Assembly: GCA_049596955.1 (NCBI GenBank)
Contig: JBMYMD010000009.1
Location: 9,118 to 73,117, forward strand
DNA: 64,000 nt
Direction of reading: 5' to 3'
Source: UBA3478 sp049596955
GTDB taxonomy: Bacteria > Bacteroidota > Bacteroidia > Flavobacteriales > Flavobacteriaceae
Every line of letters begins with the position of its first letter. Position 1 is the first letter of the stretch. Below the pieces are notes generated by a model that ran no database searches, was not told where the DNA came from, and was given only the letters and a program-made list of their open reading frames with translations. The position numbers were made by a program, and so were the translations under genes. This document shows, piece by piece, positions 7,902-15,824 of the stretch.

Positions 7902-9806
7902 TTACTGCATCATTGGCAATACCACTTTAGAAGGATACTTTCTGCTGTGATGAACTTTGTTGTGAGCCACTACCCCTTCTGACTCGTCGTAATTATTTCC
8001 TCCCGTATTCAGATTTCTTGCAAACCTTGGAAAGTTACTACTGCTGACTTCAATGCGAATACGATGTCCTTTTTTGAAATAGTTTGAGGTCGATAAGGCC
8101 GATAGTTCTAATTTGACTACTTCTCCTTTGGTCAAGAAAACTTCCTTGTCGTACCCTTCTCTATATCGAGCGCGCTGAATAGTTTCATCTAAATTATAAG
8201 CACTTCCGTCAGGATGCACATCGATTAATTTCACCGTAAAATCTGTGTCTAAAACATCTGAAGAAATATATAATGTCGTTTTGATTTCGCCACTCACTTC
8301 AACTCCTTTCTCTAAGACAGGAGTGGTATACACCAATATGTCTTCGCGCTCTTCCATGATTTGTTGATCGAATGATCCTCCTTTGACTGCGTTTCCAGTG
8401 CAACATACATTTCCTCCATAAGAATCTACTGGATTCATGGGGTCATAAGTAAATGCATCGGGCTTGTCTATCGAAGACGGTCTTTTTCTCGACAGTACTC
8501 CATCTCCATTTAAAGTGTTTGCCGATCCTTCAGAATGCAAGTAATAGGTCACATCTTTAACCCCTTGAGGAGGCCAGGTTTCTGAAGACTGCCACTTGTT
8601 CATTCCCATGGTGTAATACTGAACGCGAGGCGTTTTCTCTTTAAAATCGTTTTCTTCTCCTTTGAGCCACATGTCAAACCAGCCGTAAATTTGTTCATCG
8701 TAATTCAATCTGGCATCTCCTACTGAAAGCTCGCCAACCACCGTGTTTTCTGTAGCCCTTTTATAGCCGCAATGCAATGTAGGGGCAATTACTAAATATT
8801 GATTGTCTCTTACTTCAGGATCCGATGCGTTTTTTCTAACGTGATTAAAGAGCGCCAGATTGGGACTTATTGAAACATCGTACCAAGATGCAAACCAAAA
8901 ACTGGGGACTCCGAAATCCATAGTGTCGTGGTATAAACCACCTTGATACCATTGAGGATCTTTAGGTTTTCTATTGACCATGCGGTCAAAAATTTCTCTT
9001 TTTCCATTTACATTTTGAAGAATATCTGTAATGGGTAAATGCCTCAACGCTTCGGACATATCTACACGAGGGTTCTCAGGTGATAAGTCGTAAAATCTAG
9101 AAATTCGAATAAGATCTTCTTGACTAGCGCCAAGTGGAATTCTCGGTTTGTATTTGTCGTGCTCGACTCCGTATAACCAAGCAAAAAACAACAATTGCTC
9201 TACACCTCCTCTATACCAATTTCCCTGCTCCACATATTCACCTACTTCACCTACACCTGCTCCAAACCCTTGAGGCACCATAGCGGCATGTGAGGGATGG
9301 TCCAAAGCTGCAACTGCCATCTGCCACTCTGCTGTTGAAGAACATCCAATAGTTCCAATTTTTCCATTAGACCAACTCTGATTTTTGAGCCAAGTAAAGG
9401 CGTCATAACCATCGGTGAGCGGCATTCCGAGTATATCCCACTGCCCTTCGGAATAATAACGACCTCTTTCATTTTGAACGACATAGGCATATCCGCGCTT
9501 TACTGCGGCAAGAGCTGCTTTAACATGTCGATCTCTAAATTCTCCATTTTGCCAAGAATTAAAATTATAAGGTGTTCTTGAAAAGATGACAGGTACTTGC
9601 TCATCTGTTTTGGGTCGATAAATATCTGTGGCCAGACGAATACCATCGCGCATGGGCATCATGATTTTTTGATCGATGTGCGCTATAGCTTCCAATTCAA
9701 TTACAGTTGGGTCGTCCTCGGGCAAACCGTGCATTTGGCCTATGGCGTAATTCAGTGACAGTAAAAGAGCAAAGCAAAATGTGAAAAATTTAGAAAAAGC
9801 TTTCAT
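7902..9806 (-). CDS. CocE/NonD family (peptidase S15-like) serine hydrolase, secreted
   Basis: The 634-residue protein has a Sec signal peptide (about residues 1-23). The alpha/beta-hydrolase domain follows, with strand segment MRDGIRLATDIYRP (about 52-65), typical of CocE and X-Pro dipeptidyl-peptidases. The likely nucleophile is Ser156 in GCSS, the equivalent of GxSYxG. A catalytic His probably lies in the segment LHCGYKR. The C-terminal third is the jelly-roll domain of the family, with HRIRIEVSSSNFPRF near its end. The substrate could be an acyl ester, glutaryl amide or N-terminal dipeptide. The start ATG lies inside the 3' end of the upstream TspO-like gene (17-base overlap), so the two form an operon. 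Confidence 0.88.
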   Translation of the reverse strand: MKAFSKFFTFCFALLLSLNYAIGQMHGLPEDDPTVIELEAIAHIDQKIMMPMRDGIRLATDIYRPKTDEQVPVIFSRTPYNFNSWQNGEFRDRHVKAALAAVKRGYAYVVQNERGRYYSEGQWDILGMPLTDGYDAFTWLKNQSWSNGKIGTIGCSSTAEWQMAVAALDHPSHAAMVPQGFGAGVGEVGEYVEQGNWYRGGVEQLLFFAWLYGVEHDKYKPRIPLGASQEDLIRISRFYDLSPENPRVDMSEALRHLPITDILQNVNGKREIFDRMVNRKPKDPQWYQGGLYHDTMDFGVPSFWFASWYDVSISPNLALFNHVRKNASDPEVRDNQYLVIAPTLHCGYKRATENTVVGELSVGDARLNYDEQIYGWFDMWLKGEENDFKEKTPRVQYYTMGMNKWQSSETWPPQGVKDVTYYLHSEGSANTLNGDGVLSRKRPSSIDKPDAFTYDPMNPVDSYGGNVCCTGNAVKGGSFDQQIMEEREDILVYTTPVLEKGVEVSGEIKTTLYISSDVLDTDFTVKLIDVHPDGSAYNLDETIQRARYREGYDKEVFLTKGEVVKLELSALSTSNYFKKGHRIRIEVSSSNFPRFARNLNTGGNNYDESEGVVAHNKVHHSRKYPSKVVLPMMQ

Positions 9807-10584
9807 TATTATGATTTTGAGATGTTAGTGTGATTTTTATTAGAATGCCAAGTAAAACTAGGGTGAAAACTCCCATAGCAATTTGAGTTGTAACAATAAT
9901 TTCCGGATAGTTTGAGTTAAAACCACTTTCTGACAGATGTTTACTGTAAATACCGAAATAAGCCCAAATTAAAACTAAGGCATATGCACCTTTTTTAAAT
10001 ATCCACAACTGAGAGAGTCCAATAGCGACACCCACACTGAGTATAATAATGGTCCATAAAGGTTCTGAAAGACCATAAAATGGCATATCATAGGTTGAAA
10101 AATAAGCCGTAAAATTGGCTATAGTCGCCACTGTTATCCAACCAAAATAAACCGTAAAAGGCAATCGTAAGAAAACAGCCTGGATCAAAGACAATTCAAG
10201 AGAATTTAAAACGATATTCAATCTAATTAAAGTCAATAGTAAGAAGAGCATTACCCCTAATGACAAGACAATCATTTCGTGATGCCATACAAAAATCCAA
10301 CAGCTATTCAAGATGCTATTAGCGATAAATAAATACAACGCCTTTTTGGGAAATTTTTCAAAATTAGACTTGAAAAGAATCGCTACACTAAATCCTAGTA
10401 AAAGGGAATAAATCAATCCCCATATGGCAAAGGTTGAACCCGATGGAGTAAACAAATTGGCATACTGATCAGATATTTCTCCTGTAGTTTTGTTATTTAT
10501 CGGAAGAATATTGGCTAACGCGTTTACCGTTATCATTTGAACAAACCCTATAATTACAATTGTTTTGAGCACTACGCTTCTCAT
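9790..10584 (-). CDS. TspO/MBR-like integral membrane protein
   Basis: This 264-residue protein has about eight predicted transmembrane helices. The segment FTPSGSTFAIWGLIY (about residues 45-59) matches the P-x-G/S-x-x-F-x-I-W-G motif of TspO-related proteins, and LNSCWIF plus the loop LPFTVYFGWITVATIAN match other conserved helices of the longer TspO-like family. True TspO is about 160 residues with five helices, so this belongs to the enlarged Bacteroidota branch of unknown ligand. Its 3' end overlaps the start of the CocE hydrolase gene by 17 bases. The functional connection between the two is unknown. Confidence 0.65.
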   Translation of the reverse strand: MRSVVLKTIVIIGFVQMITVNALANILPINNKTTGEISDQYANLFTPSGSTFAIWGLIYSLLLGFSVAILFKSNFEKFPKKALYLFIANSILNSCWIFVWHHEMIVLSLGVMLFLLLTLIRLNIVLNSLELSLIQAVFLRLPFTVYFGWITVATIANFTAYFSTYDMPFYGLSEPLWTIIILSVGVAIGLSQLWIFKKGAYALVLIWAYFGIYSKHLSESGFNSNYPEIIVTTQIAMGVFTLVLLGILIKITLTSQNHNNESFF

Positions 10585-10708
10585 AAAACTGTTTTAAACT
10601 ACATCTATACAATTTAACAAATAAATAAGAACCCTCTATTTTTTTTGTGTTTTCTTAGTTGTGTTAACTATGTCTTTTTAAAAGTGTAAATGCTGAGATA
10701 ATCCGCCT

Positions 10709-11782
10709 ATGAAATCGACTGACTCAAACCCTCACAACAGAGAGTTATTGACCCTAGGTTTACTCCTATTTATTACAGGATGTATTGCCAAAATTCCTTT
10801 TATCATAGATTATCCAGAAGATTCGTTTTACGCTCACTTTATGGGAGTCATACTTGTCCCCACATGGTCTTACTACATAGCTCTCAAGCGAAAAAATACC
10901 CTTATATACCCTTTGATTAGCAGTTTATTTGCCGTAATTATCGCATTCTTCTTAAAGTATTTCTTTGGTTTTTCAGAAGGCGATTCTTTTGGTATTGCTC
11001 TAATTCATTCTGTGGTGATCTTTCTTTTTTGCATTGGGTTTGCGTTTTTAGGTGCAAATTGGAATGAGACCAAAGAACGAATGCGATATCTCAAGTTTTT
11101 GATTGATACCGCGGTAGTGTCCGGACTACTGCTAATTAGCTCTGTTGTATTTTCTGGAATTACCATAGAACTTTTTACCCTAACTGCTTTGGATATCGAA
11201 GGATTTTATATAGAAAATGTTGTGGTTTGGGGATTGCCAGCAATACCAATAATCGCAAGCTATCTCGTTTTAAACAATCCCGACTTGGTTGAAAAAGTCA
11301 CTCCCCTTCTTTCAAAAATATTCAGCCCCCTCGCTTTTTTAGCACTTGTGTTATTCAGTATAGCACTTGTGTTTGCCCCCAATAATATCTTTGAAGACCG
11401 CGAATTGCTGTTGCTATTTAATTTAATCTTGATAGCCGTGTGTGCACTTATTTTATTCTCGGTGAGTGACAAAAATTTAAATCAAAGACAGTGGAAAATT
11501 ATTCGTTTGTTGAGCTATATCACCACCTTAGACAATCTGATTGCTCTTCTTGCTATAGGTTATCGCATTTTTGAAAACGGTGTAACCCCTAATCGCTTCA
11601 CCCTAATAGGAATTAACTTGATGCTCTTTATTCAACTTCTATTGTTGAACAAACAACTCTATCACGCGTTTTCGCAAAAGTCAATTAAAAATGCTGTAAA
11701 AATCGTTTCAGGCCCTTATCTCAATATTTATTTGTTGTGGTCAATAGCAATACTCTTTATTGTGATTCCCTTTTGGTTCTAA
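10709..11782 (+). CDS. Polytopic membrane protein, possibly DUF4153-like
   Basis: The 357-residue product has about ten transmembrane helices and few charged residues outside its short loops. The pattern around SKIFSPLAFLALVLFSI and the later segment NGVTPNRFTLIGINLMLF resembles DUF4153 membrane proteins, which are of unknown function. The match is partial and from memory, so the call is tentative. No signal peptide is seen apart from the first helix. It is transcribed alone, divergent from the TspO-like gene over 124 bases. I cannot propose a role. Confidence 0.55.
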   Translation: MKSTDSNPHNRELLTLGLLLFITGCIAKIPFIIDYPEDSFYAHFMGVILVPTWSYYIALKRKNTLIYPLISSLFAVIIAFFLKYFFGFSEGDSFGIALIHSVVIFLFCIGFAFLGANWNETKERMRYLKFLIDTAVVSGLLLISSVVFSGITIELFTLTALDIEGFYIENVVVWGLPAIPIIASYLVLNNPDLVEKVTPLLSKIFSPLAFLALVLFSIALVFAPNNIFEDRELLLLFNLILIAVCALILFSVSDKNLNQRQWKIIRLLSYITTLDNLIALLAIGYRIFENGVTPNRFTLIGINLMLFIQLLLLNKQLYHAFSQKSIKNAVKIVSGPYLNIYLLWSIAILFIVIPFWF

Positions 11783-11948
11783 TTTATTTTAAAGACAAAA
11801 ACTGTTCTGTTTATCGATTGATATCTCAGCTCACTTGCAAGAAACAACTGAACGTGCTTTTTTGAATTTGGTCTAATTTTTCAAAGCTAACCTTTTGAAA
11901 ACTATATTTTTAAATTGCTTTCATAGCGTAGTGAATACATAACCAAAA

Positions 11949-11977
11949 ATGAACGTCAGTTTAAAACTGGCGTTCAT
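11949..11977. other. Strong inverted repeat / RNA hairpin upstream of the 70-residue ORF
   Basis: ATGAACGTCAGTTT and AAACTGGCGTTCAT form a 14-bp stem (one G-U pair if read as RNA) around a single central base. The practical loop is about five bases. It lies 67 bases before the ATG at 12044 and 167 bases after the previous stop. No U-run follows, so it is not a simple terminator. It could be a leader structure, an attenuator or an operator. It shares ACTGGCGTT with the stem of the terminator at 12352. Confidence 0.6.
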
Positions 11978-12043
11978 TCGTCGAAAATTTTAAATATTCA
12001 AAAGTATTACGCGTTATAACTTAGAATACTTTGAAGACAGCAA

Positions 12044-12256
12044 ATGAATAAGTGGTTTAAATTGAAAAAGAAGCATAATTTTTTAACAGAAGAAGAACGT
12101 TTAAAAGAACTGAGAGAAATCGTTCACAAGATAAAATCTGAGTACATCGATGATGTCGCGAATAGTGCTCATCAAGACCAAATTACTATACGACAAGCTA
12201 TTAACCACTTAGATGAATTAGATACTGAATTAAGAAATTTAAATCGTGGAATTTAG
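12044..12256 (+). CDS. Small charged hypothetical protein (70 residues)
   Basis: I do not recognise this protein. It is rich in Lys, Glu and Asp. It starts with a basic patch (MNKWFKLKKKH) and then looks like two or three amphipathic helices, ending DELDTELRNLNRGI. There is no signal peptide or membrane helix. The helical, highly charged composition could fit a small regulator or adaptor, but nothing identifies one. The gene is flanked by a hairpin at 11949-11977 and by a rho-independent terminator at 12352-12377, which supports a monocistronic unit. The start is the first ATG of the frame. Confidence 0.6.
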   Translation: MNKWFKLKKKHNFLTEEERLKELREIVHKIKSEYIDDVANSAHQDQITIRQAINHLDELDTELRNLNRGI

Positions 12257-12351
12257 CGGTGTATTTAAATTGCAATTTACTATTTAAAAGAAATAATTTT
12301 ATATATTAGGAGCGTATTGTATAGCAATTCTTGCTTCTTTAATTAGTCTTT

Positions 12352-12377
12352 AAACGCCAGTCATGCTGGCGTTTTTT
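12352..12377 (+). terminator. Rho-independent terminator after the 70-residue ORF
   Basis: AAACGCCAG and CTGGCGTTT form a 9-bp stem with loop TCATG, followed by a run of T. It lies 95 bases after the small ORF and abuts the stop of the minus-strand sulfatase. Because the left arm starts with AAA, it may work weakly in the opposite direction too. Confidence 0.75.
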
Positions 12378-13800
12378 ATTGGTTCAAAGACTCTACTTCA
12401 CCTGCTTGTCGCACTTCATTTCCTTTTTGTTCAGTAAGTGCATCTCCCAAAACTAATCGTATTGAGTCTGCGATTTTTAAAATCGCTCTTGTTTTTTCTG
12501 GATGCTTATCCGCAATATTCGTAGACTCCGTCGGATCGTCTATTAGATGATACAACTCAGGAACTTCTATTTTATTCATTTCATAATTGATGGGAAGACC
12601 GTCATCTGTTCCTACACGACCATTTAAAGATCTGTAGGTGTGAGGTAGGTACAATTTGTAATCTTGGTGACGAATGGCATGAAGCTCATTTACACGATAA
12701 TAAAAAAAGAAATTTTCATGAGGACTTACATCTGAGGCATTGGTCAATAATGGAACTAAAGACTTACCATCAATCTTTAGTTCGGGCATTTTGGCATTAG
12801 TCCATTCTGCAATTGTAGGTAACCAATCTATACCCATTGCTGGCTGATCGATAACTCTCGGAGATTTTATTGATCTGGGATAAGACACTATAGCCGGAAC
12901 CCTATGACCTCCCTCCCAATTGGTGCCCTTTCCTTCTCTATAAATTCCTGATGAACCTGAATGTCCACCGTATGATAACCACGGACCGTTGTCTGAGGTA
13001 AATACAATAATCGTATTCTCTATAAGATCTAAATCTTCGAGATGCTGAACCAGGCGCCCAAACTCGTGATCTATTTCGTTAATTACGTCTCCATAGAGTC
13101 CCCGATCTTGCGTTCCCTGAAAATCAGGATGTGCAAAAAGAGGAACATGTGGTTGTGGATGAGGTAGGTAAACGAAAAAAGGTTGGTCTTTATGCGTACT
13201 GATAAAATCAATCGCTTCTTGGGTAAATTCACGAGTTAAGGTCGATTGATCTGTCAACTTTCGAATGGGTTCTTCATTTTTGTAGAGAAAAATATCATCA
13301 AAATTGAACCAGCTTCCTTGTTGTGGATGATAGGGCCACATATCATTGGAATAAAGAATACCGTAGAATTCATCAAAGCCCTGTCTAGTAGGCAAAAAAG
13401 GAGCTGCATCACCAAGGTGCCATTTGCCAAAAATACCCGTTGCATATCCTTCTTCTTTGAGCATCTCCGCTATAGTAGTTTCAGCTGGATTTAAGCCGAT
13501 TTTTGCATTGGGCATAAAGGCATTATGTATGCCAATTCGATTCGGATAACAGCCTGTTAAAATAGATGCCCTTGAAGCGGAGCACACGGGCTGTGTCGCG
13601 TAATAAGAAGTAAAATAGACCCCTTCTCTTGCCAATTTGTCGAGATTTGGAGTGCTGAAATCTTGTGCTCCGTATATTCCTAAATCGCCGTATCCTTGAT
13701 CGTCTGTAAGAATAAAAATAACATTGGGTGGAGCCTGCTCAAGTAAAGCCTCAGAACAAGACAAAAAACACAAAGCCAAAACGAAAGCGTATGTTCTCAT
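12376..13800 (-). CDS. Type I (formylglycine) sulfatase, lipoprotein
   Basis: It is a family S1 sulfatase expected to hydrolyse sulfate esters on a carbohydrate outside the cytoplasm. The maturation motif is C73-S-A-S-R77, in which Cys73 would become formylglycine; the C-x-A-x-R form is a known variant of C-x-P-x-R. The metal-binding DD pair is at residues 33-34, and FTSDNGP provides the second metal site. The N-terminus reads as a lipoprotein signal with the acylated Cys at residue 15 (FLSC). The length of 474 residues is normal. It is divergent from the SGNH hydrolase gene. With the second sulfatase (22189) and the fucosidases, it probably acts on sulfated fucose-containing glycans. No anaerobic or FGE-type maturase is in the window. 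Confidence 0.92.
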   Translation of the reverse strand: MRTYAFVLALCFLSCSEALLEQAPPNVIFILTDDQGYGDLGIYGAQDFSTPNLDKLAREGVYFTSYYATQPVCSASRASILTGCYPNRIGIHNAFMPNAKIGLNPAETTIAEMLKEEGYATGIFGKWHLGDAAPFLPTRQGFDEFYGILYSNDMWPYHPQQGSWFNFDDIFLYKNEEPIRKLTDQSTLTREFTQEAIDFISTHKDQPFFVYLPHPQPHVPLFAHPDFQGTQDRGLYGDVINEIDHEFGRLVQHLEDLDLIENTIIVFTSDNGPWLSYGGHSGSSGIYREGKGTNWEGGHRVPAIVSYPRSIKSPRVIDQPAMGIDWLPTIAEWTNAKMPELKIDGKSLVPLLTNASDVSPHENFFFYYRVNELHAIRHQDYKLYLPHTYRSLNGRVGTDDGLPINYEMNKIEVPELYHLIDDPTESTNIADKHPEKTRAILKIADSIRLVLGDALTEQKGNEVRQAGEVESLNQ

Positions 13801-13896
13801 AATTATAAAATTTGCTCAATTCAACGGCTTAAGTTACAAATTCATCTCTCAAAAATTATTTGGCATTTAATATCTTTAAGATGAAATATTATCTCG

Positions 13897-14607
13897 ATGA
13901 AAATCTATTCTTATCTCTTGAGTCTGTCGCTATTGACCTTAGTTTCATGCAAGCAAAAAAAAACGGAGACCTCTGAAGATGCGCAATCCTTGACTTACTT
14001 GGCCCTTGGTGACAGTTATACCATAGGGGAGTCCGTAGCTCAAGCAGGACGCTGGCCTAATCAATTGGCTAAGGCCTTAGAACCGCTTATCAATCAGTCT
14101 CTACACACGACTATAGTAGCCAAAACAGGATGGACCACAGACGAATTAAATCAAGGAATAAATGAAGCCTCATTGGACAGTAACTATGATTTAATTTCAC
14201 TTTTAATCGGGGTAAACAATCAATATAGAGGGTGGCCTCTCGAAGAATATAAACTTGAATTCGAATCCTTATTAAAAAGAGCCATAGCTTTTAAAAGGAA
14301 TGAAAAAAGTCCTGTTTTTGTAGTTTCTATACCCGATTATGGTGTAACTCCATTTGTGCAAAATTCAAATCGTAAGCCCGAACAAATTGCTTTAGAAATC
14401 GATATGTTTAACACGGCTGCAGAACAGATTTGCGCTCATTATGGCATTCCTTTTTTCAACATTACACCAATTTCAAGAACTGCTGTGAACGATGCTAATT
14501 TAATTGCAGAAGACGGCTTACATCCATCGGCTGAAATGTATCGTCAGTGGGTAGATCATTTTGGTTCGGATATCGCTGATAAACTCCTTGCGAATGAAAT
14601 CCCTTAA
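13897..14607 (+). CDS. SGNH/GDSL-family hydrolase, lipoprotein
   Basis: The 236-residue protein starts with a lipoprotein signal (LVSC, Cys18). The SGNH blocks are visible: GDSYTIG with the nucleophile Ser40, block III in the segment LIGVNNQYRG (Asn107/108), and block V D206-G-L-H209. It is probably an esterase or deacetylase acting outside the cytoplasm. In sulfatase-rich loci such enzymes often remove acetyl groups from polysaccharides, but the substrate here is inferred only from context. Its 3' end overlaps the start of the next gene by 14 bases, so the two are co-translated. Confidence 0.85.
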   Translation: MKIYSYLLSLSLLTLVSCKQKKTETSEDAQSLTYLALGDSYTIGESVAQAGRWPNQLAKALEPLINQSLHTTIVAKTGWTTDELNQGINEASLDSNYDLISLLIGVNNQYRGWPLEEYKLEFESLLKRAIAFKRNEKSPVFVVSIPDYGVTPFVQNSNRKPEQIALEIDMFNTAAEQICAHYGIPFFNITPISRTAVNDANLIAEDGLHPSAEMYRQWVDHFGSDIADKLLANEIP

Positions 14608-15820
14608 GTTTTATTATTTAGCGCTCACTCTTTTTACTGGAGTGCTTCAAGGGCAAGAATTTAATGCCATAAAGGCTGATTCTGTAGTAAACGCAGGAAT
14701 CAAAGCCCAAGCCTATCCAGGCGCTCAACTCTTAGTTTTTAAAAAAGGAGAAGTCATTCATCACAAATCCTATGGCTACCACACTTACGATTCCTTGGTT
14801 CAAGTTGAAGACCATCATTTATATGATTTGGCGTCGGTAACTAAGATTCTCGCTGGTACACTTTCGTTCATGAAAGTTTATGAGAATGGAGGTATTGACC
14901 TGAACGCTCCGGCCAAGACCTACTTTGAACGCCTTGAAAACACCAATAAAAAAAACTCCACTTTAAAAGAAATTCTCAGCCATAGTGCAGGATGGCAACC
15001 TTATATTGCGCATCAAACTACACTCAAGCGCAAAAACGGAGGCTTTAAAAAAAGAGGTGTTTCTTTGGAAAAGTCCTCGAAATATCCAACAGCCGTTTAC
15101 GATAACCTTTATGTGCATAAAAATTATAAAAAGCGAATTTACAAGCGCATTGCAAAAACAAAGTTGAGAACAAAAGGAGAATATCTCTACTCTGGCCTTT
15201 GGTTCTTTTTACTCCCAGAGTGGATAGAAGAGCGAACCGGAAAGTCTTTTTCAAATTTTTTATCTGATTCATTTTATAAACCTCTAGGAGCAGATCGCTT
15301 AGGCTTTTTACCCTTAGAAAATTTTCCAAAAGCAGAAATTGTTCCTACAGAAATAGATTCCTTTTTTAGAAATGATCTTGTACAAGGGTGGGTTCATGAT
15401 GAGGCTGCTGCTCTAATGGGAGGTATTTCTGGAAATGCAGGTCTTTTTGGCAATGCAGAATCCATTGCAAAAGTTTTAGAAATGCTGCTCTACGGTGGCA
15501 CTTACCAGGGTCAATTTTATTTGAAGCGATCTACTGTAGACCTCTTTACTCAAAAGGCATATCCCAATCAAATCAATCGAAGAGGGTTGGGCTTTGACAA
15601 ACCCGATTACCTAATGGAACAGACTTACCCATCTGAAAGCCTTTCTCCCCAAAGTTATGGCCATACAGGCTTCACAGGTACTTTCGTTTGGGTCGATCCC
15701 GTCTATGAAACCTTTATTGTTTTCTTAACCAATCGAGTTTATCCTAATCGATCCCAAAGAGGCCTGTATCAACTTGGAATTCGCTCAAAGCTCGTCGAAC
15801 TTAGTATAGGTATTCCTTAA
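14594..15820 (+). CDS. Beta-lactamase-fold serine hydrolase (class C / esterase-like), secreted
   Basis: The 408-residue product has a signal peptide (about residues 1-20) and the serine beta-lactamase/transpeptidase fold. The SxxK motif is S81-V-T-K84, a Tyr-Ser pair (YSG) is near residue 200, and HTGFTGT replaces the KTG box near the C-terminus, as in esterases and D-aminopeptidases of this family. The frame is open further upstream to 14561, but the ATG at 14594 puts the signal peptide at the N-terminus. It overlaps the SGNH hydrolase gene by 14 bases. The likely activity is ester or amide hydrolysis on envelope or substrate molecules. True beta-lactamase activity is not indicated. Confidence 0.87.
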   Translation: MKSLKFYYLALTLFTGVLQGQEFNAIKADSVVNAGIKAQAYPGAQLLVFKKGEVIHHKSYGYHTYDSLVQVEDHHLYDLASVTKILAGTLSFMKVYENGGIDLNAPAKTYFERLENTNKKNSTLKEILSHSAGWQPYIAHQTTLKRKNGGFKKRGVSLEKSSKYPTAVYDNLYVHKNYKKRIYKRIAKTKLRTKGEYLYSGLWFFLLPEWIEERTGKSFSNFLSDSFYKPLGADRLGFLPLENFPKAEIVPTEIDSFFRNDLVQGWVHDEAAALMGGISGNAGLFGNAESIAKVLEMLLYGGTYQGQFYLKRSTVDLFTQKAYPNQINRRGLGFDKPDYLMEQTYPSESLSPQSYGHTGFTGTFVWVDPVYETFIVFLTNRVYPNRSQRGLYQLGIRSKLVELSIGIP

Positions 15821-15824
15821 ATTC

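Noticed and set aside
15045..15329. 94-residue ORF antisense to the beta-lactamase-fold gene
   Set aside because: Low-complexity composition, no start context, and it overlaps a clear gene.
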